Shown: positions 43,286-51,541 of the stretch, in pieces
Layout: every line of letters starts with the position of its first letter
Numbering within the stretch: the first letter of the stretch is position 1
Assembly (NCBI GenBank): GCA_964549655.1
Contig: CAZJXN010000011.1
Span: 1 to 59,351 of the forward strand
DNA: 59,351 nucleotides
DNA from: JADJNW01 sp964549655
GTDB lineage: Bacteria > Bacteroidota > Bacteroidia > Chitinophagales > Saprospiraceae
Direction: 5' to 3'
Made by a program: the position numbers and the translations under genes
The notes under the pieces: generated by a model
Database searches by the model: none
Seen by the model: the letters and a program-made list of their open reading frames with translations, nothing else
Told to the model about the DNA's origin: nothing

Positions 43286-44176
43286 TTACAACTGAATGTA
43301 ATATTCATACACCAACCTTGACACATTCGCCATTACTTCTGTCGCCATTTCATCTGATTCCCAGCCTTTTGATAATAAAATCATTACATATTTTCGCCCA
43401 TCGGGTAGAATGACAATGCCCGAATCGTGCCGCACTTTTGTAATCCAACCGGTTTTATGTGCCACTTTTACATCTTTCGGCAGTTGTGCAGGAATCACTT
43501 CGTTGAATTTTTGGTCGAGTAGAATTTGTATCATGGCATCACAAGCCGCTTTATTTATTAATTTTCGCTTGCCCAATTGAGTAAATAACAGCATTAAATC
43601 ATAAGCCGTTGTGGTGTTATTCAAACCTTTTTCAAATGCTTTTCCGTCCTCTACACCGCGCCGCACTTGGATGTCTTTGGCGCCGAGGTCGCGCATAGTT
43701 TGGGTCACATTCTTCGCATCTACGAGTTCTATTATAATATTTGTAGCCAGATTACTACTGAAAATAATCATTTCATAACACAAATCATAAATACTTACTT
43801 TTTGCCCTAACTTTTGATATAACTTTGGTTCCGAATCGTCTGATAATTCTAAGCTAAACGGACTACCATCTACAATACTTTTGAATTCGTTTTTTACAAC
43901 TAATGAATCTGTCAATTTAAATTTTCCCGCAGCCGCTTGTTTGTACACTTCTACCAACACGGGCGTTTTCATCGTACTGGCAGCGTGAAAGTTTTCTTTC
44001 TCATTGATATACAATTGGTTGCGTTTCTTTTTTAAATCTTGAAAAGCCACAGCAAACGTGCCCGGCGAGCGCGAAAACTCCTGCTGAATTTGTTGTTGTA
44101 ATTTTTCTAGCGTTATTTTTTGACTGTATAAATTTGATATTAAAAATAAAAGCAGGCATACAATTCCGAGGCGCAT
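43286..44176 (-). CDS. Exported serine hydrolase of the class A beta-lactamase fold
   Basis: 296 residues from the ATG at 44174-44176, giving a signal peptide (LGIVCLLLFLISNLYSQ). An earlier ATG would add 24 residues without a signal. The active-site motifs are STMK (SxxK), SSN in place of SDN, and HKTGW (KTG). The spacing fits class A lactamases, but the Glu166 region is not obvious. Many Bacteroidota proteins of this type have no known substrate, so resistance should not be assumed. It is divergent from the AIM24 gene. Confidence 0.85.
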   Translation of the reverse strand: MRLGIVCLLLFLISNLYSQKITLEKLQQQIQQEFSRSPGTFAVAFQDLKKKRNQLYINEKENFHAASTMKTPVLVEVYKQAAAGKFKLTDSLVVKNEFKSIVDGSPFSLELSDDSEPKLYQKLGQKVSIYDLCYEMIIFSSNLATNIIIELVDAKNVTQTMRDLGAKDIQVRRGVEDGKAFEKGLNNTTTAYDLMLLFTQLGKRKLINKAACDAMIQILLDQKFNEVIPAQLPKDVKVAHKTGWITKVRHDSGIVILPDGRKYVMILLSKGWESDEMATEVMANVSRLVYEYYIQL

Positions 44177-44281
44177 ATTGGGCGTTTTTAATTGGGTTAA
44201 TCGTTCAAAAACTAATTTCAGTAGATTAAATTTAGGCAGAAATTTCATAAATCACACTTTCGTAAAAAAATTCCAACCAAC

Positions 44282-45085
44282 ATGACTTCACACGAAATAG
44301 ATTACCAAATTTACGGCGAGGAAATGCAGTTCGTCGAAATCGAACTCGACCCTTACGAAACCGTCATCGCCGAGGCAGGCAGTATGATGATGATGGACGA
44401 AGGCATCGAAGTGGCAACGATTTTTGGCGACGGCTCACACCAAGAAGAGTCAAGTGGATTGTGGGGTAAAGTGCTATCCGCTGGTAAGCGTCTGCTCACG
44501 GGCGAGAGTTTGTTTATGACTGCTTTCACGCACGGCGGTACGGGTAGGAAAAAAGTAGCGTTCGCCTCGCCTTATCCGGGTAAAATTATTCCACTCGATT
44601 TAGAAAAGTTAGAAGGTAAAATCATTTGTCAGAAAGATGCGTTCCTCTGCGCCGCGAAAGGCGTTGCGGTTGGTATTGAATTCTCCCAAAAATTAGGCAG
44701 AGGTTTCTTCGGCGGAGAAGGGTTCATTATGCAAAAAATAGAAGGCGACGGCTGGGCGTTCCTCCACGCAGGTGGTCACATTATAGAAAAAGACCTGACG
44801 ATTGGCGAAGTGATAAAAGTAGATACGGGCTGCTTGGTCGGCTTCACCCGCGACGTGGATTATGATATTGAAATGGTAAAAGGGATTAAAAATATGGTGT
44901 TTGGTGGGGAAGGGTTGTTCTACGCTCGCTTGGAAGGTCCGGGAAAAGTGTGGATTCAATCGCTTCCATTCAATCGTTTGGCAGACCGCGTGATGGCGGC
45001 TTCTAAAAACTACGGCTCCGGCAGCAAAGAAGAAGGCAGCGCTCTCGGCGGCTTGGGTAAAATGATTGGCGGGGATAATTGGTGA
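44282..45085 (+). CDS. TIGR00266/AIM24 family protein
   Basis: 267 residues. The family pattern is complete: MQFVEIELDPYETVIAEAGS then MMMMDEGIEVATIFGDG, GGTGRKKVAFASPYPGKIIP, FLCAAKGVAVGIEFSQKL, and FVFGGEGLFYARLEGPG-like sequence. The fold is a beta-rich trefoil of helices and strands; the biochemical role is unknown. Eukaryotic AIM24 affects mitochondrial membrane organisation. The gene is single. Confidence 0.92.
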   Translation: MTSHEIDYQIYGEEMQFVEIELDPYETVIAEAGSMMMMDEGIEVATIFGDGSHQEESSGLWGKVLSAGKRLLTGESLFMTAFTHGGTGRKKVAFASPYPGKIIPLDLEKLEGKIICQKDAFLCAAKGVAVGIEFSQKLGRGFFGGEGFIMQKIEGDGWAFLHAGGHIIEKDLTIGEVIKVDTGCLVGFTRDVDYDIEMVKGIKNMVFGGEGLFYARLEGPGKVWIQSLPFNRLADRVMAASKNYGSGSKEEGSALGGLGKMIGGDNW

Positions 45086-45089
45086 TTTC

Positions 45090-45219
45090 AGTTGGCAGTT
45101 TGTGGGGAGTCCTATTTCGACAATGCAAACTTCATGATTATACTGCAACCAAAATTTGTAATTTTGCGTTTTGTTTGATTGTAAATAAGTAAAAAGTTAA
45201 CGCTGCCAACTGCCAACTT
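45090..45219. repeat. CTGCCAACT repeats in inverse orientation around the mtaB leader
   Basis: AGTTGGCAG (45090-45098) after the AIM24 stop is the inverse of CTGCCAACT (45203-45211), which is repeated as TGCCAACTT before the mtaB ATG. A perfect -7 element TAATTTTG (45159-45166) lies between them and may drive mtaB. Confidence 0.6.
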
Positions 45220-45226
45220 ATAAAAT

Positions 45227-46582
45227 ATGACTCCCAAAACGGTCGCCTTTCATACTTTAGGCTGCAAGCTCAATTACTCGGAGACCTCCGCCATCGGTCG
45301 TTTGTTCGAGCAGGCGGGCTATGCGGAAGTTGATTTTGAACACGGAGCTGATATTTATGTAATTAATACTTGTTCGGTCACCGATTTTGCCGATAAGAAA
45401 TGTCGCAATATCGTTCGTCGTGCCTTGAAATTCTCGCCGAATGCAAATGTGGTTGTAGTGGGTTGTTATGCGCAGTTGAAGCCACAAGAAATATCGGAAA
45501 TCCCAGGCGTTGATTTGGTATTGGGCGCAGCAGAGAAGTTTAGAATTCTTGATTTTATTGACGATTTATCGAAAGCACCGGGCAAAGGCATGGTACGTGC
45601 TGGCGAAATTCGGGAGGTAAAAGATTTTGTGAATGCGTTTTCCTTTGGAGATCGAACGCGCTCGTTTTTGAAAGTGCAAGATGGTTGTGATTATAAATGT
45701 TCGTTTTGTACGATTCCGCTCGCGCGTGGGCGCAGCCGCAGCGATACCGTGGAAAGTGTGGTTGCGAATGCCCAAAAAATTGCCGACATGGGCGGGAAAG
45801 AAATCGTGCTGACGGGTGTAAATATTGGCGATTTTGGAAACGGAACCGAGGTCATCGAAGGCATGAAACCTAAAAAAGAAGCACTTTTTATTGATTTAAT
45901 CCAAGAATTAGATAAAGTAGAAGGCATTAGCCGCTTCCGCATTTCCTCTATTGAGCCAAATTTATGTACCGATGAAGTGATTGAATTTGTAGCGCAATCC
46001 GAGCGATTTGTGCCACATTTTCATATTCCATTACAATCTGGAAACAATAAGCAACTACAACAAATGCGCCGCCGCTACCCGCGCGAACTCTATGCCGAGC
46101 GCGTCGCTAAAATCAAGTCATTAATGCCGCATTGCTGTATTGGAGTGGATGTTATCGTGGGTTTTCCGGGTGAGACGGAAGAAGATTTTTTGGAAACTTA
46201 CCGTTTTATTAATGAATTGAATATTTCTTACCTGCACGTTTTTACTTATTCAGAACGCCCAAACACGCCTGCTGCTGAGATGGGCGAAATTGTTCCAATA
46301 CAAGAACGCCGCCGCCGCAATCAAATGTTGACTATTTTGAGCGAAAAAAAGCGTCGCTATTTTTACGAGCAGCATATTGGACAAACACGACCCGTTTTAT
46401 TTGAACAATATGCTGATAAAAATAGGATGTCTGGTTTTACTGATAATTATATCAAAATTGAAGCACCGTCGGATGAATCGTTATTGAATGAAATTGCAGA
46501 AGTGGAGTTAATGGATTTTTCAAAGGATGGGAATGTAGCGGTACGAGTGCTAAATACGTCGATATTTGCTAAATTTTATTGA
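45227..46582 (+). CDS. mtaB: tRNA (N6-threonylcarbamoyladenosine(37)-C2)-methylthiotransferase
   Basis: 451 residues. The N-terminal MTTase domain has FHTLGCKLNYSET, then NTCSVTDFADKKC and GCYAQ with the three Cys of the auxiliary 4Fe-4S cluster. The radical-SAM motif is CDYKCSFC. The C-terminal TRAM domain closes the protein. It adds a methylthio group to t6A37 of ANN-decoding tRNAs. It converges on the Uma2 gene and overlaps it by 7 bp at the 3' ends. Confidence 0.95.
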   Translation: MTPKTVAFHTLGCKLNYSETSAIGRLFEQAGYAEVDFEHGADIYVINTCSVTDFADKKCRNIVRRALKFSPNANVVVVGCYAQLKPQEISEIPGVDLVLGAAEKFRILDFIDDLSKAPGKGMVRAGEIREVKDFVNAFSFGDRTRSFLKVQDGCDYKCSFCTIPLARGRSRSDTVESVVANAQKIADMGGKEIVLTGVNIGDFGNGTEVIEGMKPKKEALFIDLIQELDKVEGISRFRISSIEPNLCTDEVIEFVAQSERFVPHFHIPLQSGNNKQLQQMRRRYPRELYAERVAKIKSLMPHCCIGVDVIVGFPGETEEDFLETYRFINELNISYLHVFTYSERPNTPAAEMGEIVPIQERRRRNQMLTILSEKKRRYFYEQHIGQTRPVLFEQYADKNRMSGFTDNYIKIEAPSDESLLNEIAEVELMDFSKDGNVAVRVLNTSIFAKFY

Positions 46583-47139
46583 AATATAGCCCCCGCCTCT
46601 ACTTCCAACCCTGCTATCACCGCCGATTGCACTTTCTCCGTTGCATCCGCAAAAGCGTGTAATTCGTATTTTCCTTCTTTCAGGGTATAAATTTCGATAC
46701 TCTGATTATTCGGGTCAATGAGCCAATATTCTGGAATGCCAAATTGCTCATAAATCGCTTTCTTTTCAATGCGGTCGCGCTTGATGGAACTCGGAGAAAT
46801 GATCTCTACGACTAAGTCAGGTGCGCCGTTGACGATGCCTTCTACTTCGTCTATAATGTTGGCATTTGCTGTGCTAATAAAAATTAAATCCGGCTGTGGC
46901 GCATTTACTTCGCTAAGTACTACATCAACAGGTGCAGTAAACACCTCCCCTAATTGCTTTGGTAAAACGTAATTTTCAAACAGACGATTCAATTTTTGGG
47001 ATATTCTTTGATGCAAAATATGCGGAGCTGATTTTCTCACCAATATTCCATTTAAAATTTCATACAAAAATAAATCATTATCATTAAATTCCATTTCTCG
47101 GAACTCACGATACGTTAGTTTTTTGGCTGCTACCATCAT
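46576..47139 (-). CDS. Uma2 family PD-(D/E)XK endonuclease-like protein
   Basis: 187 residues from the ATG at 47137-47139 (MMVAAKKLTYREFREMEFND). The core is complete: YEILNGILVRKSAPHILHQR, NAPQPDLIFIST with catalytic Asp, LVVEIISPSSIKRDRIEKKA with Glu and Lys, then GIPEYWLIDPNNQSIEIYTL. It is the third Uma2 gene in the window. Its 3' end overlaps the 3' end of mtaB by 7 bp on the opposite strand. Confidence 0.9.
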   Translation of the reverse strand: MMVAAKKLTYREFREMEFNDNDLFLYEILNGILVRKSAPHILHQRISQKLNRLFENYVLPKQLGEVFTAPVDVVLSEVNAPQPDLIFISTANANIIDEVEGIVNGAPDLVVEIISPSSIKRDRIEKKAIYEQFGIPEYWLIDPNNQSIEIYTLKEGKYELHAFADATEKVQSAVIAGLEVEAGAIFQ

Positions 47140-47282
47140 GATGTTGCAAATTACAGGAGTTATAAAATGATTGGTAAAATACCAACTTTTATACAAAAAT
47201 GCAAGTGCTTGTACTGGCGGACCTTATCTGCCGACCTAATACTGCAAACTGCCCACTGCCTACCGCCCACCGCCTACTGATC

Positions 47283-50200
47283 TCACCCTTCCCGCATCAA
47301 CGCCAGCAAATCATCCGCACTCATCTTTCCGCTCATATCCGTACCTGCCAATAAACTATCTGCCAAGTCACGCTTGTGTTCGTGGAGTTTTAGGATCTTT
47401 TCTTCAACGGTTTTTTCAGCCACGAGGCGATAGACGGTGACGGGACGCTGCTGCCCAATGCGGTGGGCGCGGTCGGTGGCTTGGTCTTCCACCGCAGGAT
47501 TCCACCACGGGTCGAGGTGAATGACATAGTCGGCAGCCGTGAGATTCAAACCTACGCCACCAGCTTTCAAACTAATCAAAAATAAATCACCCTCACCGCG
47601 CTGAAAAGCGTCAATGCGTTCCTGCCGTTTGTGGGAAGGCGTGCTGCCGTCTAGATATTGATAGCGAATTTTTCTACTTTTTAATTCTTCTTCTACAATG
47701 GCTAAATGTTTTACAAACTGACTGAATACGAGTGCTTTATGATTATTTTCTAGTAATTCTTCCACCGTTTCTAAAAATAAATCGAGCTTGCTGGAACCGA
47801 GCGGCACGTCCGGCTGCACGAGTTTCGGATGACAAGACGCGAGGCGTAATTTGGTCAATTCCGCTAAAATACGGAAACGCTTGTCTTGAATATTGCCATC
47901 TTCCGCTTCAATGCGCGTCACCGCATCGCGGCGCAAGGCTTCGTAAAAAGCGCGTTCCTCGGGCGTGAGTTCTACCGTGAGTTGAATTTCCGTTTTTTCG
48001 GGGAGTTCATCCAAGACTTGATTTTTGCGGCGACGCAAGATGAATGGTTTTACAATTTTTTGCAATTGCTTGCGCGCATCGTTGTCTTTGTATTTTTCAA
48101 TAGGCGTGGCAAATCGTTCATTGAAGCGGTCAATACCGCCGAGTAAACCGGGGTTGATAAAGTTGAACAGATTCCACAATTCTCCCAAGTGATTTTCAAC
48201 GGGCGTTCCAGTAGTTATAATTTTAAAATCGCCTTTCAAGTTCATTACCGTTTTAGAACGTTTGGTGGCACGGTTTTTAATCGCTTGCGCTTCGTCGAGA
48301 ATAATGGTTGTAAACTGCTTATTTTCAAATGCTTCCGATTCAATTTGCAATAAAGTATAACTCGTTACCAGCACGTCAAACGGTTGCAGTTTTTCAATCA
48401 TGGCTTTGCGGTCGCCTGCGCCAAAAATTTGAAAACGCAACGTCGGTGCGAATCGTGCTGCTTCTTTCTCCCAGTTGCGCGTCACGCTCACGGGCGCGAC
48501 CACGAGTGCCGGACCTTGCGAAGCTCTATCCACCAGCACGGCTAAAGCTTGCACGGTTTTGCCCAAACCCATGTCATCAGCGAGGCAAGCACCCACGCCC
48601 CATTGCGCGAGTTGCGACAGCCACTGAAAACCCTCGAATTGATACGAACGCAACTCCGCCTGAAACGTGCCGGGCAATTCTGCTCGGTAAGCACGGGCAT
48701 CCCGAAGTTTTTGTAAGTGTTGTTTCCAGTGTTTATCGGTTTTGAGTTGACCAGCATTTTCTGCAAAATCATCTACTAATTCAGCCGCTAAACCGGAGAA
48801 TCGCATTTTATCGTCCAAAACAGCATTCAACTCCGCAATTCGTTTTCTAAATTGTTCGGTGAGCGCAATGTATTGTCCATCAGATAATTGTACAAAGTTG
48901 GAGTTGGTATTTTGCAATAACTTAGTCAATTCCTGCATCGTCAGCACGAGGTCTTCACTTACTTTCACTTCGCCCGTCACACTAAACCAATCATTTTTCC
49001 GCTCAATATTTACACTCAATTGGTCAAATCCGGCACGACCCGCCATGCGCAATTTTCCACCTTTGGGCCACTCAATCACCACTTGTTCGTTTTTACGCGA
49101 CGTTTCTAATTCTAATAATAATTGTAAGCAACTCTCCACGTCTTGCACATTCCACTCCAAGTTTTTTCCACCTTCCAAATCCAATAAAATCGGGCAGTCA
49201 TTCTGAACACTTTGCAATAAATCGCGCTCAGTTTTCAAGTTGCGCTTGGTTTGTACGCGCTGTTCGTTTACCTCGCCCGTCACGATTTCCGAGCCTTTGT
49301 TGGGCTTTAAATAAGGCGGCGCAGATTGCAAGGGTTTTACAAAAAATTCCAACTGAAAGCCTTCGCCCATTGGAATAAGTAGTGCGTAAATGCGACTATC
49401 GGCTTCGACGGAGGGTAAATTTTCATAATGTTCTTCGAGTTCACTTTGCACCGTGACCAAGCTGCGCAAGTTGTTGACAATATTTGCCAGTGCCTCGCGT
49501 CCTTGTGTCGGGATGGTCAGTTTATCGCCTTCAAACGCGTTGACAATTTGCAAATGTTTCTGGGTAATTTCTACCAGTTTATATCGCGTATTGGTTTCTT
49601 TTATAATTTCAATACCAGTTTGCGTAATTTTCTTATCAAATTGAATTTCAACGCTTTGTCCTTTTTGCTGAACGATTAAAGTCGGCTCACCACGCGACAA
49701 TTGCACCATCGTGGTCGGTGATTTTTGTAAAAATAACAAAGGATGTTCCACCAATTCCCGCAGGGCTTTGTCCCAATCGGTGTAATATTGCTGTGCCCCG
49801 CCGTAGCCCCAGCCATAATCTGACTTGACGGCTTTGGAAATGGCGCGGTCTTGCTCGGTCATGGATTCCACCGCCAAATCTTTAACACGTTTGAGCGCCA
49901 CGTTACGACCGGCACTCCACAGCCCATCTTTTCCGAGTTTTTGTTCTAATGGTTGTAAGAATTTACTCTCGAAATTAATCTGCCACACAAGTCGCATGGC
50001 TCCCGTTTCCGTTTTTTTGCCGCGATTATCAGCAGTAGTTTTTGCGACCAAAGACAAAGCATTGAGTGCGCGTTCCCATTTTTCGATACGAGGAATAAGT
50101 TTGCCCAAGGGTTTGATGCCCGTTTCATTCGCAATTTTATCGGCAACAACTTTATACGCCGGGGATTTACTCGTATTTGCCAAGGAAAGAAAGTGTGCAA

Positions 50201-51401
50201 TCTCTAACGCAAACCATTGATTTTCTAATTTTTGCGCTTTTTCTAATACTTCTGGCAAATTTTTTTCATACAACGTTTCCGGCTCTACCCAACTCGTGGC
50301 AATGCTCCAACACACCGCATCAATTAAAGTCTTGGGTTTATGAATTTGCAAAATAACTTTCGCTTCCTGCTGCGCATTGAGTTGGTAGTGCGCGCCGGCG
50401 CTGATGTAATGAAAAGCCGTTTCGAGTTCAGGCACATTTTTTGCCTGAGATTTACAAGATTCCAACGCTTTTTTGATGGACGCACTGTCTTTTTCGCCCA
50501 GCAATGCCATCGGATAAAACAGATAGGAAAGTAACGGTGGTACGCCTTTTTTCTTATTCACACTACGCCGCCATTCTTTGGCATACGCTTCAAAATGCAG
50601 CACTGCAACGCTATAATTGCCTTGCATAGCCTCCAAAACCCCCGACAAATGCTGGGAAACTGCTTCCGGGTCTTCACTTGCTAACTTTTGTACCTTGCTC
50701 AAATCACCCCGAAATAATCGCATCAGCCAAGCCGATTCGCCAAAAGCGACGTGTTTCTCTTCAATGTATTGTTCTAAAATTTTGGTATTAACACCATTTA
50801 AAATAGAAATTTCTGCCATGCGATGCAGGACTCGGTGCTTGAGGTCTTTTGGAATGGTATCAAACCATGCTGGGCGAAATGGCGCACTGAAAATAAGTAC
50901 GTAAATATTGATAAAAGAATTTATATCATAATCAGAATAAGATTGTAATACTTCACTTTCTATGGCTGGAAGTTTATCGAAATCGCCGAGATAAATGGCA
51001 ATTCGCGCATTGCGCATACTTTTGCTGAGTGCATTTTCGCCATAGTAATAGGAATTTCGATTGAAATAATCCTGTACGAATGCTGCTAAATTCCGGAGTG
51101 TACCCGACTGCGCCACCTCGTACATCACCGTTTCTCGCACGATTGGATTTTGCACAAGTGCGCTGTGCATATAGTATCCAAAAGCAGTAGGTTGCGCCAG
51201 TATCTCTTTGTCAATCAATACTTTACGAGCTTGGCTAAAAATTTGGCGCGTTACTTTTTTACCTTCTTTACTTTTAATATTTGCTATGGACACCATTTCC
51301 GCTGCTTGGTCATTTGTCAGCGGTGTCAATCCTATTGAATAAATCGTCAAAATATCCTTTTCAACTTGGGTTAATTCCGCAAGGATTTTAGCAACGTCCA
51401 T
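47283..51401 (-). CDS. SNF2/Rad54-family helicase with a 900-residue N-terminal region
   Basis: 1372 residues. The C-terminal third is an SNF2 motor: DDMGLGKT (about 941-948), DEAQAIKN near 1034, and VIHLDPWWNPAVEDQATDRA before the motif VI arginine. The N-terminus has a predicted winged-helix-like start (LTQVEKDILTIYSIGLTPLT), a helical stretch that may form repeats (about 130-480), and a beta-rich segment to about 850. I recognise no named domain there. SNF2 proteins move along double-stranded DNA to remodel protein-DNA complexes. Large bacterial SNF2 proteins serve in repair or defence. No methylase or nuclease neighbours support a defence island. Confidence 0.88.
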   Translation of the reverse strand: MDVAKILAELTQVEKDILTIYSIGLTPLTNDQAAEMVSIANIKSKEGKKVTRQIFSQARKVLIDKEILAQPTAFGYYMHSALVQNPIVRETVMYEVAQSGTLRNLAAFVQDYFNRNSYYYGENALSKSMRNARIAIYLGDFDKLPAIESEVLQSYSDYDINSFINIYVLIFSAPFRPAWFDTIPKDLKHRVLHRMAEISILNGVNTKILEQYIEEKHVAFGESAWLMRLFRGDLSKVQKLASEDPEAVSQHLSGVLEAMQGNYSVAVLHFEAYAKEWRRSVNKKKGVPPLLSYLFYPMALLGEKDSASIKKALESCKSQAKNVPELETAFHYISAGAHYQLNAQQEAKVILQIHKPKTLIDAVCWSIATSWVEPETLYEKNLPEVLEKAQKLENQWFALEIAHFLSLANTSKSPAYKVVADKIANETGIKPLGKLIPRIEKWERALNALSLVAKTTADNRGKKTETGAMRLVWQINFESKFLQPLEQKLGKDGLWSAGRNVALKRVKDLAVESMTEQDRAISKAVKSDYGWGYGGAQQYYTDWDKALRELVEHPLLFLQKSPTTMVQLSRGEPTLIVQQKGQSVEIQFDKKITQTGIEIIKETNTRYKLVEITQKHLQIVNAFEGDKLTIPTQGREALANIVNNLRSLVTVQSELEEHYENLPSVEADSRIYALLIPMGEGFQLEFFVKPLQSAPPYLKPNKGSEIVTGEVNEQRVQTKRNLKTERDLLQSVQNDCPILLDLEGGKNLEWNVQDVESCLQLLLELETSRKNEQVVIEWPKGGKLRMAGRAGFDQLSVNIERKNDWFSVTGEVKVSEDLVLTMQELTKLLQNTNSNFVQLSDGQYIALTEQFRKRIAELNAVLDDKMRFSGLAAELVDDFAENAGQLKTDKHWKQHLQKLRDARAYRAELPGTFQAELRSYQFEGFQWLSQLAQWGVGACLADDMGLGKTVQALAVLVDRASQGPALVVAPVSVTRNWEKEAARFAPTLRFQIFGAGDRKAMIEKLQPFDVLVTSYTLLQIESEAFENKQFTTIILDEAQAIKNRATKRSKTVMNLKGDFKIITTGTPVENHLGELWNLFNFINPGLLGGIDRFNERFATPIEKYKDNDARKQLQKIVKPFILRRRKNQVLDELPEKTEIQLTVELTPEERAFYEALRRDAVTRIEAEDGNIQDKRFRILAELTKLRLASCHPKLVQPDVPLGSSKLDLFLETVEELLENNHKALVFSQFVKHLAIVEEELKSRKIRYQYLDGSTPSHKRQERIDAFQRGEGDLFLISLKAGGVGLNLTAADYVIHLDPWWNPAVEDQATDRAHRIGQQRPVTVYRLVAEKTVEEKILKLHEHKRDLADSLLAGTDMSGKMSADDLLALMREG

Positions 51402-51440
51402 CGGTTTTCTATTTTAAAAATATAATATTTCAATTTTTTA

Positions 51441-51472
51441 GGATGCCAGATAAAGCGATGCCAGATGCCAGA
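51441..51472. repeat. Dispersed GATGCCAGAT repeat
   Basis: Three GATGCCAGA words between the SNF2 and metH genes, the same family as in the ATP synthase operon. Confidence 0.7.
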
Positions 51473-51541
51473 CTTTAGACAAATCAAACGAGCAACAAAA
51501 ATTGTCAACGTCAAGTGAGAAAAAACATCCCAATATCTCAA

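Noticed and set aside
43286..44176. Antibiotic-resistance beta-lactamase
   Set aside because: The fold motifs are present, but SDN is SSN and the Glu166 loop is not clear; many such Bacteroidota proteins have other roles.
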